Below, piece by piece: positions 8,545 to 16,735 of a stretch of DNA of 29,836 nucleotides. The notes under the pieces are model-generated. The model worked only from the letters and a program-made list of their open reading frames with translations, did not search any database and was not told the origin of the DNA. This DNA comes from GCA-2687025 sp964473525 (GTDB lineage Bacteria > Poribacteria > WGA-4E > GCA-2687025). A program made the translations under genes and the position numbers. Numbering within the stretch: position 1 is the first letter of the stretch; each line of letters starts with the position of its first letter. The stretch spans positions 1 through 29,836 of the forward strand of contig CAYYPK010000065.1 of the NCBI GenBank assembly GCA_964473525.1, given 5' to 3'.

Positions 8545-8568
8545 GAATGGCGGCAGAGGAGCGAAGAG

Positions 8569-9372
8569 ATGACCAGCAGAGCTGCGATGGCGCTTCTAGT
8601 TGGCGGCTTACTGATTGCGCGTCCTGCGGTCTCAGTCGAGCCCATGGGCCAGCGTGAGATTCTGGCGCTGTGTTCCGTGCCGGATGCGATGGTAGGCGAC
8701 GCCGTGGCAATCGACGAGTTCCTCAGAGGGATTCGGCCGGATCGGGCTCTGACTCCCAAGGAGGAGGTGCAGCGCGACATTCTGCTACGTCTTGTGTGGG
8801 ATGCAGAGGGTGTTGATATCCCCATCCCCACACGGGATCCGGAGGAGAGGCATACGCGCACGATAGAGCGGGTGCAGATACGGCGTACTCTCGCGGCCGC
8901 ACGGCTGCGCACGCTCATCGCACACGACTCAATGATTCCACGCCTCGCCGAGTATTTGGAGACTACACCGTCGTTCCTCCTAAAGGATCGCGACCCGACC
9001 ATGGCAAGGAACGAGGAGGAAGCGAACGCGAGAATGCTCGAATGGTCGACGAGAAGGACGCGGTACGAGGTGCTGCACGCGCTTGCCGGCTCGGCAAGCA
9101 ATGAAGCGATCGCCCCGATGATCCGCCTTCTGAACGACCCGCAGTTGGGGAAGCAGTCCTACCTATACCTGCGTAGATTGCTGCGCAGCCACATCCGCCC
9201 TGGGCTGTCGGAATCGGAGGCGGACCAATATAGGGCCAACGTCCTGTTCGGCTATCGCCGGAGGGCTCCCGCGTCTGACCGCGCGCGCGCGATTGAGCGC
9301 ACTCTTGAGTGGTGGGACCAGAACCGAGACACGATCCAGCTGTCGCGGCATTTCGCCGTGGCGTTCCACTGA
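8569..9372 (+). CDS. Cassette-1 secreted helical HEAT-like protein (DIPxP / AHDS family)
   Basis: This 267-residue protein has a signal peptide (to about residue 22) and is otherwise strongly helical. It belongs to a family with five members in this window. Shared signatures are RDILLRLVWDAEGVDIPIP near residue 70-90, RTLAAARLRTLIAHDSMI near 105-125, and a HEAT-like pair ALAGSASNEAIAPMIRLL then DPQLGKQSYLYLRRLL near 165-205. The C-terminus is LEWWDQNRD followed by LSRHF. AGAGGAG precedes the ATG, 24 bp after the peptidase stop. I do not recognise a named family. A binding partner or inhibitor of the co-encoded peptidase is possible but is pure inference. Confidence 0.7.
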   Translation: MTSRAAMALLVGGLLIARPAVSVEPMGQREILALCSVPDAMVGDAVAIDEFLRGIRPDRALTPKEEVQRDILLRLVWDAEGVDIPIPTRDPEERHTRTIERVQIRRTLAAARLRTLIAHDSMIPRLAEYLETTPSFLLKDRDPTMARNEEEANARMLEWSTRRTRYEVLHALAGSASNEAIAPMIRLLNDPQLGKQSYLYLRRLLRSHIRPGLSESEADQYRANVLFGYRRRAPASDRARAIERTLEWWDQNRDTIQLSRHFAVAFH

Positions 9373-9450
9373 GGCAGCAGTTGGCGCGCCATCGCGCGTG
9401 ACCGCAGAGCGTGTTCCTGCGTTGCGCGTCATTGTGCGCCGCTCGACGAG

Positions 9451-9648
9451 GTGGACCACCACGCGAGCTCCGCGCGGACAGGTCGCATACATCAAGTGTT
9501 ACCGAGAGTCAGGGCGTTGCGTTGCGCGCTTAGACGGTGTGGCTCGGGACACGCAACGACCCCGCCGCACTGGTGGGCAGCGGGTTCCACGCGTACCACT
9601 CTCGCGGGTAAGTGCTGCGCGATGGGCGGGCTCGTCGTAGCGCGCTAG
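9451..9648 (+). pseudogene. Remnant of the cassette-2 head gene (3' end only)
   Basis: Immediately before the cassette-2 TPR gene, the bases around 9540-9648 align with the end of the cassette-1 head gene. They read TRND in place of GRND, VGSGF in place of VGSGL, then AYHSRG, and finally AMGGLVVAR before a TAG, with frame breaks between. The following bases, up to the TPR start, are nearly identical to those in cassettes 1 and 3. No signal peptide, PNPFNPE motif or promoter block survives upstream (9373-9450 holds nothing recognisable). The head gene and its promoter were therefore lost here. Confidence 0.65.
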
Positions 9649-9674
9649 GCGCGCCGCAGAGAGGAAGACCATAC

Positions 9675-10664
9675 ATGAAGCGTCTGTGGCGCGTTGGCGC
9701 GTTCGGTTGGTTCGGAGTCGCGCTGCTTGTGCCGGTCGTGCTTGCCCAGGTTGCTGAACAGCACCTCGGACTGGAGATAGGCAAGGCTTCCTCGGCGGAG
9801 GCCCAGATGGAGATCGCGCGCGGAAAACACTTCACTGAGCGGGACTACCCCGGTGCTATTGAGGCCTACGACGACGTGGTGAACCTGTTTCCGACGTCAG
9901 ATGAGGCTCCCGAAGCGCTGTTCCGCATAGGCAACATCCACCACTGGCGCCTCACCGACCCCGACGAGGCGATCACCAGCTATCGCCGGGTGGTCGACGC
10001 GTACCCAGAGTCCGACTTCGCGAGGGAGGCGTGGATCCGCATAGGCGAGGCGTATGGTCGCCACGACCGCTGGCAGGAGGCGCTATCCGCGTTTCAGGAG
10101 GCGGCCGACAGGCATCCGGGGACGAGATTCGCTACGTGGGCCTTCCTGAAGATCGGCCACACCCACTACATAGATCTACAGGACCGTGAGAGTGGGCGGC
10201 CCTTCCTGGAGCGCGCCGTCGCAGAACATCCCGGTACGGTCCACGCCGCCGAAGCGCAACTCAGGCTGACACGGATGGCCTACGAGGACAAGTTGCTGAC
10301 ACCAGACCAGGCCCTTCAGGCTTTCAGGGGTGTCGAGGCTGGCGCAGGAGACGACCCCGTCCTGCAATCGGACGCGCTCCATATGGTCGCGATGGTGTTG
10401 ACCGTCGAGCGCCGGTACCGTGAGTCGCTGGTCATCCTAGACCGTATCATCAATGGCTATGAGGGGCTCTCTGAGGACTCACTGGCGATTGCGTATCGCC
10501 TCAAGAGCCTATGCTACCAGGGCTTAGGTCAACGTGACCTGGCGACGACGACGGCGGAACGGGCGTTGGCGGCGTTCCCTGCAACTAGGTGGCGCGGCCG
10601 GCTGCAGTCGCAGCTCTCATGGCTTCGCAAGGGACAGATGCAGGAAATGAGCCCCAATGAATAG
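9675..10664 (+). CDS. Cassette-2 secreted TPR protein
   Basis: This 329-residue paralogue of the TPR protein at 6209 starts at ATG 9675 behind GAGGAAG. The signal peptide is MKRLWRVGAFGWFGVALLVP. The N-terminal repeats match cassette 1 (KHFTERDYPGAIEAYDDVV), while the C-terminal half is closer to cassette 3 (RPFLERAV-EHPGT, then DALHMVAMVLTVERRY). The protein therefore looks like a mosaic of the two. Its stop overlaps the next start by 8 bases (ATGAATAG), as in cassette 3. Because no promoter was seen upstream, expression probably depends on read-through from cassette 1. Confidence 0.85.
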   Translation: MKRLWRVGAFGWFGVALLVPVVLAQVAEQHLGLEIGKASSAEAQMEIARGKHFTERDYPGAIEAYDDVVNLFPTSDEAPEALFRIGNIHHWRLTDPDEAITSYRRVVDAYPESDFAREAWIRIGEAYGRHDRWQEALSAFQEAADRHPGTRFATWAFLKIGHTHYIDLQDRESGRPFLERAVAEHPGTVHAAEAQLRLTRMAYEDKLLTPDQALQAFRGVEAGAGDDPVLQSDALHMVAMVLTVERRYRESLVILDRIINGYEGLSEDSLAIAYRLKSLCYQGLGQRDLATTTAERALAAFPATRWRGRLQSQLSWLRKGQMQEMSPNE

Positions 10665-11973
10665 GTGGTTGGCTGTAGCGTCGTGCGCGATTCTGGCTTG
10701 GGGCTCGCTGACCCCTCACGCTGCGGGGTCAGGCCAGCAGTGCGAGGTATCGGTTGTATGGGAGCAGATCGATAGCCCGCTTGATGGCAATCCCGGGCCA
10801 CCGCACACGGTGCTACAGCAGGGCCTTAGGATCTATCCGGGCCGGCCAACGGCGACCGACACCACACCGTACCAGATCGTGCGCGTCGTGGCGACGATCA
10901 CCCCGGCGTATTCTGGGGTACCGGTATATTTCAAGCTCCTTGACGTAAGCGATCCCTCCTCCGCCACATACCCGGTTGATCTGGACGTTCCCATGTCGGA
11001 AGGAGACGACAACAGAACTACATGAGACTATGAGAACGTCAACCAACAGAAGATCAAGATGCACGGGATCTTCTACGAGAGCAGGAAGGCTCCGACATAC
11101 GAGGAACGGCTCCTCTACGAGGAGGCCACAACCAACTGAGTGGCAGACGCCTTGGTCCGCGTGTCGCTCTCTCCCGGTGACAACTACGTCGTTGCTGTGT
11201 CGTGCGATGAGGCGGAACGGGATGGCTTCGGGACCAGCAACGCTGCCATCGCCGCGATCGACGAGGCACAACGGACGGAGATGCTCACAATTTGGCGAGC
11301 CCTGCATATTGAGGTAGACTCCATGGGGAACTCTAGCGCGCAGGGGCATCCTGACGACCAGGCAATCGGAGACGTGCCTGACCCCGACCTGTGGCTGTAC
11401 GATGACGCGTTCTTCCCCGCATACATCTCAGTACGCCGTGACACAGGGCACGACGATCCGCAGACGCCGTTCATCCACCACCACCCAAATGACGCGAATG
11501 AACGTGACTATGCCATACCGCAGAACGACCCAGACGGAGGCGAGAACGGATCGCGGGGTGAGAACCACCGAAAGTGGTGGGTCGTGTATGTGGTCGGCGC
11601 GTACGAGTATTGGGCGCAGGGCTACGACAACGACGGCCCGCTGGAATGTGGCATAGTCGGTGTCAACCATCCCGGGCTAGACGAGGGCGTAACAGGTGAG
11701 GCTGCGTTCGTCTTCGAGGAGACGGTACGGGACGTGGCGGATCAGTGGGGGCTACTGACGGCCGATATCCAGACATGGGTGGCGTTGCACGAAGTGGGGC
11801 ACCAATTCACTATCGGCCACTCTGATGTGGGCGTGATGTGGGCTCCGACATGCGAGGAGAACCCGCCTTTCGACGAAGACGAGGCAAGCATACCAGACGC
11901 AGGAACGACCTTCGCCGAGGAGCACATTGAGGCTATTCGCGACCAGGGGCGCAGGGAGCCACGGTTCCCCTAG
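10657..11973 (+). pseudogene. Cassette-2 metzincin-like metallopeptidase with two in-frame TGA codons
   Basis: The gene is collinear and in one frame with the paralogues at 7204 and 16728 for its full 438 codons, but TGA codons occur at 11023-11025 and 11137-11139. Between and after them the frame stays coding: DYENVNQQKIKMHGIFYES lies between, and ALVRVSLSPGDNYVV after. The signal peptide is near the start (MNRWLAVASCAILAWG). The zinc motif HEVGHQFTIGH is at 11788-11820, with GVMW as a possible Met-turn. In cassette 3 the residue at the first TGA is Arg, so a CGA-to-TGA change is plausible there. TGA is the normal stop for other genes here (for example 7183 and 9372), so code reassignment is unlikely. 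Either it is a young pseudogene, the stops are read through, or the bases are wrong. Translation from GTG 11140 would give a 277-residue C-terminal protein without a signal peptide. Confidence 0.75.
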
Positions 11974-11997
11974 CGAAGACACAGTGAGGACTATGGC

Positions 11998-12797
11998 ATG
12001 GAGTGGAGGACGTTAGTCGCGGTTCTGGCTGTCGCAAGCGTGTGGACAGCGCCCGGCGTCGCGGCGGAACGGACCCCAATGAGCGATCGCCACGTGATCG
12101 CGCTGTTTGCCCCCGAGGAGGGCGACGGCGGGCGGAAGGCCTTCGCAGCACGCGTCCAGGCGATCCGACCGGATCGTGTCCTCACGGCCGATGAGGAGAT
12201 GAAGCGCGATCTGCTCATTCGGCTGATACTGGACCGAGACGGTACGGACATACCCCTGCCGCCGATCTACACCCCGAGGCCGCACCAGCACATCACCTTG
12301 GTCAGGTTCAGACGTCAGGCCGCTGCCAGGATGCTGGGCGTGCACCTGGCGCACGACACGATGGTCGAGGCTCTCACGGACTACCTCAATGCCGGCCCGC
12401 CCGTGTTGCGAGAGCAGATCACGGACATCGCGGTGCAGAGCGAGGAACACGCAACACAGCTATCGCTTCTGGCGTCGGAGTATCACACGCGAGAAGGAGC
12501 GTTGAGGGCGCTTGCGCAGTCTGGCAGTCGCGACGCCATCCCAACGCTCGTGCGAATGACCCTCGACCCTCAGCTGTATCGCCACGCCCGTGAGTACCTT
12601 CGCCGCCTGCTGGTGCCGCACGTGAGGGCACGCGTCCCGGCTGCGGACCTCGCGGGGCCTCGTCGGGGCCTCTTGCGATACGCGCCACGCTATTCAGATG
12701 CGAACGACGAGCAGCGGTCGACGAGTTACTCGAGTGGTGGGATCTGAACCGCAACGACATCGATGTCTCCCGGCACTTTGCGTTCTCGTCCCATTGA
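11998..12797 (+). pseudogene. Cassette-2 helical HEAT-like protein (first copy), 3' frameshift
   Basis: The uninterrupted frame ends at 12747 with a tail unlike the family. Shifting frame at about 12717 restores the conserved ending VDELLEWWDLNRNDIDVSRH and a stop at 12795-12797, matching LEWWDQNRD and SRHFA in the copy at 8569. A one-base deletion near cagcggtcgac explains this. Before the break all family signatures are present: signal peptide, KRDLLIRLILDRDGTDIPLP, AHDTMVEALTDYL, a HEAT-like pair, and REYLRRLLVPHV. The start ATG follows GAGGA by 7 bases. The truncated product (249 residues) would lack only the last helix, so it may still fold. Confidence 0.75.
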
Positions 12798-12903
12798 GGG
12801 CCCCACCCGGTCACGACTCAGTCTTTGGAGACCGCCAAGCGCCTGGAGAGTGTAGGCGTCGCAACCCACATGTGACGCGGAAGGTCGTCGCGCGGAGTTC
12901 ACG

Positions 12904-13758
12904 ATGAGACACACGCTGACAGCCGTCCTATTGCTCGTGTCGCTGTTCGTGGTGATCACGGCCTTGGCACGGCAGACCATGTCCACCGAGCAGGTGTCGA
13001 ACATGCACCCAAAGCGTCAGCCGCCGATGTCCGCTGGCTCCGTGGCGCGACTGTACACCCACGACGCGCGTGGGCGCCCCCGCACGGCAGCGGAACTGCG
13101 TGAGCGAAGGGTGCGCCTCCTGAGCCTGGACCCTACTCGAAAGCTGACGGTGACAGAACAGGGGCGCCGCGATCTGCTTCTGCGCCTATTCCTTGATGCA
13201 GACGCCACTGACATTCCGCTGCCGGATGCCTCCGACGACTACGCGGGGCGCGAGGTCATCCTGTACGATCGGCGGCGGGCTGCGGCGAAGTACCTCGGCA
13301 TACACACCGGGCACGACTCGATTGTGTCGCCGCTCGTGGACTTCCTGCGGGCAACGCCGCCTCTTATGCCGGATGACGTCAAGTGGAGCGCCGCAACGAC
13401 CGTCGAAGCTGCAAATGCGATCCGCAGGCTGGATGCGGACCGCAAGGCTCGCGACGACGCCTTGACGGCGCTTGCGCGCTCGTCGAGCCGGCTCGCGATC
13501 ACGCCGATGATCGACTTCCTCGAGGATCCCCAGTTGGCCGTGTCTGCGCACCACTACCTGTCAGGGCTGCTGGGAGATCGGATCGCCGCGAGCATGACGG
13601 CCGAGAAGAGGGACGTGGCGAAAGGCAGGCCACTCTTCGGATGGTCCGCGAGCATAGCGGCGGAAGCCCAGAGCGACGCGGTTACACGCCTGCGGGCCTG
13701 GTGGGGGCAGACTGAGGACGACGCCACACTGCCGCGCACCTTCATATTCACCCGTTGA
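12904..13758 (+). CDS. Cassette-2 helical HEAT-like secreted protein (second copy)
   Basis: This 284-residue family member is about 20 residues longer than its relatives at the N-terminus. A signal segment (LTAVLLLVSLFVVITALA) is followed by the shared core: RRDLLLRLFLDADATDIPLP, AAAKYLGIHTGHDSIVSPL, and RATPPLMP. The HEAT-like pair is ALARSSSRLAITPMIDFL then DPQLAVSAHHYLSGLL. The end is PLFGWSASIAAEAQSD, then LRAWW and PRTFIF. GGAG lies six bases before the ATG. It is one of three consecutive paralogues in cassette 2, so this cargo has been locally amplified. Confidence 0.75.
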   Translation: MRHTLTAVLLLVSLFVVITALARQTMSTEQVSNMHPKRQPPMSAGSVARLYTHDARGRPRTAAELRERRVRLLSLDPTRKLTVTEQGRRDLLLRLFLDADATDIPLPDASDDYAGREVILYDRRRAAAKYLGIHTGHDSIVSPLVDFLRATPPLMPDDVKWSAATTVEAANAIRRLDADRKARDDALTALARSSSRLAITPMIDFLEDPQLAVSAHHYLSGLLGDRIAASMTAEKRDVAKGRPLFGWSASIAAEAQSDAVTRLRAWWGQTEDDATLPRTFIFTR

Positions 13759-13835
13759 GCGACCCGCCACGTACGCCTCCAGGCGCTTCAGGTCCTCACT
13801 ACCCGTAGCCGCATTGACAGCACGGAGGGTTCCGC

Positions 13836-14627
13836 GTGAGCCACATACGCTTGTTCGTCGCGCTGGCGGCCTGCCTCGTTGCCAGTGTTGTAGCCGAGGC
13901 CCAGACGTCAATATCACCTACGCAAGTCTACGCAATGTTCTCTGAGCAGTCCGGGCCGGCACCCGACTTCGAGACCTATCTCGCAAAGCTGAAGGCGATG
14001 ACGCCCGACCGCGAATTGACCGACGCAGAGATCGCGCGGCGCGACCTGTTAATGCGGCTGGTGCTTGATGCAGATGCGTCGGACATCCCACTGCCCCCAG
14101 ACGAACGGCGGCACAACTACTGGCTTGACTTCGCTACGCAGAGGCGACTGCTGGCCGCGCGGTATCTCGGCATGTGGATCGCGCACGATTCCATCGTCGC
14201 TCCGCTTGCGGAGTTCGTTCGCGCGACGCCGCCACTAGTCGACGCAACGCCGCCGCAGGTGGCCGGCAGCCGCGAGAAGGCCGAGCAGTTCGCGTTGCGC
14301 GACTCCACGAGAGACGCTCGGTTCGCCGCAACCCAGGCGCTGGCCACGTCGGCTAGCAAGGAGGCCATCCCTGAGCTGGTGGGTCTCCTGGGTGATGCCC
14401 AACTGTCGGGCAGCGCTCATCACTACCTCAACGGCCTTTTGCGCGCGCGCGTCCAAGCAACCATGGCGCCGGACGAGATCGAGCAGTATCGCAGCGCGCC
14501 CTTGTTCGGGTGGTCCGCCGATGCCTCCGCCAACGCCCAGGCAGATAGCGCCGCGCGGCTACTCGCGTGGTGGAACCGGCAATGCGACGGGTTGCGTCTC
14601 CCACGCGCGTTCGTCTTCGAGCACTGA
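13836..14627 (+). CDS. Cassette-2 helical HEAT-like secreted protein (third copy)
   Basis: GTG 13836 is preceded by GGAGGG and opens a signal peptide (LFVALAACLVASVVAEA), giving 263 residues. The core shows RRDLLMRLVLDADASDIPLP, LLAARYLGMWIAHDSIVAPL, FVRATPP, the HEAT-like ALATSASKEAIPELVGLL with QLSGSAHHYLNGLL, and a C-terminal LFGWSADASANAQAD with RAFVF. It is closest to the cassette-3 member at 18086 (both have VYAMF after the signal peptide, and AIPELV). That pair may therefore descend from the same ancestral gene before cassette duplication. Confidence 0.75.
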   Translation: MSHIRLFVALAACLVASVVAEAQTSISPTQVYAMFSEQSGPAPDFETYLAKLKAMTPDRELTDAEIARRDLLMRLVLDADASDIPLPPDERRHNYWLDFATQRRLLAARYLGMWIAHDSIVAPLAEFVRATPPLVDATPPQVAGSREKAEQFALRDSTRDARFAATQALATSASKEAIPELVGLLGDAQLSGSAHHYLNGLLRARVQATMAPDEIEQYRSAPLFGWSADASANAQADSAARLLAWWNRQCDGLRLPRAFVFEH

Positions 14628-14898
14628 CATGGCCTCGGCCGCACCCTCACCGTTGTTCGTGTGGATCACAGCGCAGAGGGCCGCGCGGGACACGCCCTGA
14701 CATCTGCGCTCCCGTTGGTGGCCTTCTTCGCCATCACGGCGGGCATGCCGCAGCGGCGCGCCTTCCTCACGTCGCCGCTGCCGGACGCCCAGCGAAGCAA
14801 TCAGCATGCGCCACGGCTTGGCCCAGCAGCGAAGTCTGAGGCAGGGCTTCGCCTACCCGCGCCCCGCCGTTGAGGGGCGCCGCGGCGCCCGGTAATTG
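14628..14898. other. Gene-free stretch between cassettes 2 and 3, with a GC palindrome
   Basis: I see no coding sequence here. A perfect 16-base palindrome, gggcgccgcggcgccc, lies at 14875-14890, just upstream of the cassette-3 regulatory block. It is not followed by a T tract, so it is not a standard intrinsic terminator. It could be a binding site or simply chance in GC-rich DNA. Confidence 0.45.
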
Positions 14899-15012
14899 CC
14901 CGCCTCCAGAGGTTCCCGCAACAATCTAGAGAACCACCTTGACGCCCCGCACAGCGGATATAGAATCTATTTCGATAGTGCGTAACCTGTGTATCCCGGT
15001 ATATTCTTCTGC
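14899..15012 (+). promoter_or_regulatory. Cassette-3 sigma70-like promoter and conserved leader
   Basis: TTGACG (14939-14944) and TAGAAT (14961-14966) are 16 bp apart. The flanking blocks match cassettes 1 and 4: cccgcctc and caatctaga upstream, and tagtgcgtaacctgtgtat then atattct downstream. The head-gene start at 15054 has GGAGGG at 15042-15047. Confidence 0.75.
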
Positions 15013-15053
15013 GCGGCGGCCTGTACGCCGGCGCCGCGGACGGAGGGCGTTCG

Positions 15054-15719
15054 ATGCGCGCGCAATCCATACTATTGGCCCTCTTGGTAGCGGCAGCATC
15101 CACAGCCGCGCGGTCTGCCTTGGGTGTCGAGGTCACGCAGGGCGAGATGCTGCTGCTCAACGTCACCCTCAACAACACGGGCGACGTGCCCCTCACGGAC
15201 GTGCAGCCGCTGTGGGACGAATCACCGGAGTGGGTCGAGCCCATCGGCATCGCCGACCCCGTCGCCGTGGCGAAGGGCGGATCAGCGCGCCTGCCCATAC
15301 GCCTACGCGTGGCGCGAAACGGGCCCATCGGCGAGGACATGACCCTCCGCCTCGGGCTGGTCGACGACGCTGGCAGCCGGTGGTTCCGCGACACCACGAT
15401 CACCGTGCTGCCCAGGCCCGTACCCACGCAGACACGCGCCTTCCCGAACTATCCGAATCCGTTCAACCCAGAGACGTGGATTCCCTACGAACTCCACGAG
15501 GCGTCCGATGTCTCACTGTGGATTTACGACCTCGGCGGTCAGACAGTGCGCAAGCTGGACCTGGGCTACCAAGAGGCCGGGTGGTACACCTCGCGGTCGC
15601 AGGCGGCGTATTGGGACGGACGGAACGACCTTGGCGAGCAGGTAGGTAGCGGCCTCTACGTGTACCGCCTGCGCGCGGGCAAGTACTCGGCGATGCGCAA
15701 GCTTGTCGTAGCGCGCTAG
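15054..15719 (+). CDS. Cassette-3 head protein: secreted, Ig-like plus PNPFNPE tail
   Basis: This 221-residue protein is the closest paralogue of the cassette-1 head protein, with the same length and domain order. The signal peptide is MRAQSILLALLVAAASTAA. The Ig/NEW3-like domain contains GEMLLLNVTLNNTGDVPL. The tail runs from PNYPNPFNPETWIPYEL through YWDGRNDLG to LVVAR. Bases 15179-15359 differ from cassette 1 at one visible position, while the flanks differ more often, which suggests gene conversion. It follows its own promoter and precedes the TPR gene by 26 bp, exactly as in cassette 1. Confidence 0.85.
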   Translation: MRAQSILLALLVAAASTAARSALGVEVTQGEMLLLNVTLNNTGDVPLTDVQPLWDESPEWVEPIGIADPVAVAKGGSARLPIRLRVARNGPIGEDMTLRLGLVDDAGSRWFRDTTITVLPRPVPTQTRAFPNYPNPFNPETWIPYELHEASDVSLWIYDLGGQTVRKLDLGYQEAGWYTSRSQAAYWDGRNDLGEQVGSGLYVYRLRAGKYSAMRKLVVAR

Positions 15720-15745
15720 GCGCGCCGCAGAGAGGAAGACCATTC

Positions 15746-16735
15746 ATGAAGCGTCTGTGGCGCGTTGGCGCCTTCGGCTGGTTCGGGGTCGCGCTGCTTG
15801 TGCCGGTTCTGTTGGCGCAGGTGGCCGAGCAGAACATCGGAATCGAAATCGGGAAGGCGGCAAGCGCAAAGGCGCAGATCGACCGCGCCTTCGGTAGGCA
15901 CTTCGAGGAGGGAGACTACCCTGGCGCAATCGCCGCGTACGAGGAGGTAGTCGAGCTGTTTCCAGCTTCCGACGAGGCGCCGGAGGCGCTCTTCCGCGTC
16001 GGGAACATCCACCACTGGCAGCTAGTCGACCCGGACGAGGCCATCGCGAGCTACCAACGGGTCATCGACGAGTACCCCGCATCCGCGCGGGCCAAGGAGG
16101 CGTGGATACGTATCGGCGAGGCGCACGGCCGCCACAAGCGGTGGGACGACGCGCTGGTCGCGTTCCAGGAAGCCGTAGACCGACACCCAGGGACGGAATA
16201 CGCGGGGTGGGCTCTCCTGAAGATCGGTCACACGCACTACATTGACCGGCAGGATCGCGAGACCGGGCGTCCCTTCCTGAAGCAGGTGGTGAATGAACAC
16301 CCGGGCACGACGCACGCCGCCGAGGCTCGGCTCAGGCTGACGCGCATGGACTATGAGGATGGCGCCTTGAGCCCTGAGCAGGCGATCGCGGCGTTCGAGA
16401 ACGTCGCCGCGTCCGCGATGGGCGACCCGGTGCTCGAAACCGACGCCCTCCACATGGTCGCGATGGTGCTGACAGTAGAACGGCGCTACGAGGAATCGCT
16501 GGTGGTGCTGAACCGGATCGTCAACGACTACGCCGGGGTGTCGGTGGATTCCCAGATGATCGCGCACCACCTTCAGGTTGTCTGCTATCGGCAACTCGGG
16601 GACCACAGTACCGCGGTGCAGACGGCAGAGCAGGCGCTCCAGGTTCTGCCAACATCTAGGTGGCGCGGCCGGGTCCAGGCGCAGCTGTCGTCGATGCGCA
16701 ACCGGGCAACAGAGGGGAATGCGCTCAATGAATAA
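15746..16735 (+). CDS. Cassette-3 secreted TPR protein
   Basis: This 329-residue protein has the signal peptide and first 50 bases shared with the cassette-1 and cassette-2 TPR genes, and GAGGAAG before the ATG. Repeats include YPGAIAAYEEVVELFP, the WQLVDPDEAIASYQRVIDEY helices and ALVAFQEAVDRHPGTEY. The C-terminal half resembles cassette 2 (RPFLKQVVNEHPGT, DALHMVAMVLTVERRYEES). It is likely an envelope scaffold of the BamD/YbgF/CpoB type. The stop overlaps the peptidase start by 8 bases (ATGAATAA), implying translational coupling. Confidence 0.85.
   Translation: MKRLWRVGAFGWFGVALLVPVLLAQVAEQNIGIEIGKAASAKAQIDRAFGRHFEEGDYPGAIAAYEEVVELFPASDEAPEALFRVGNIHHWQLVDPDEAIASYQRVIDEYPASARAKEAWIRIGEAHGRHKRWDDALVAFQEAVDRHPGTEYAGWALLKIGHTHYIDRQDRETGRPFLKQVVNEHPGTTHAAEARLRLTRMDYEDGALSPEQAIAAFENVAASAMGDPVLETDALHMVAMVLTVERRYEESLVVLNRIVNDYAGVSVDSQMIAHHLQVVCYRQLGDHSTAVQTAEQALQVLPTSRWRGRVQAQLSSMRNRATEGNALNE

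Noticed and set aside
10657..11973. Reassignment of TGA to a sense codon (Gly, Trp or selenocysteine)
   Set aside because: Many intact genes in the window end with TGA, for example at 7183, 9372, 13758 and 14627, and no selenocysteine context is evident.
14875..14890. Intrinsic terminator after cassette 2
   Set aside because: The palindrome is perfect but has no loop or following T tract.
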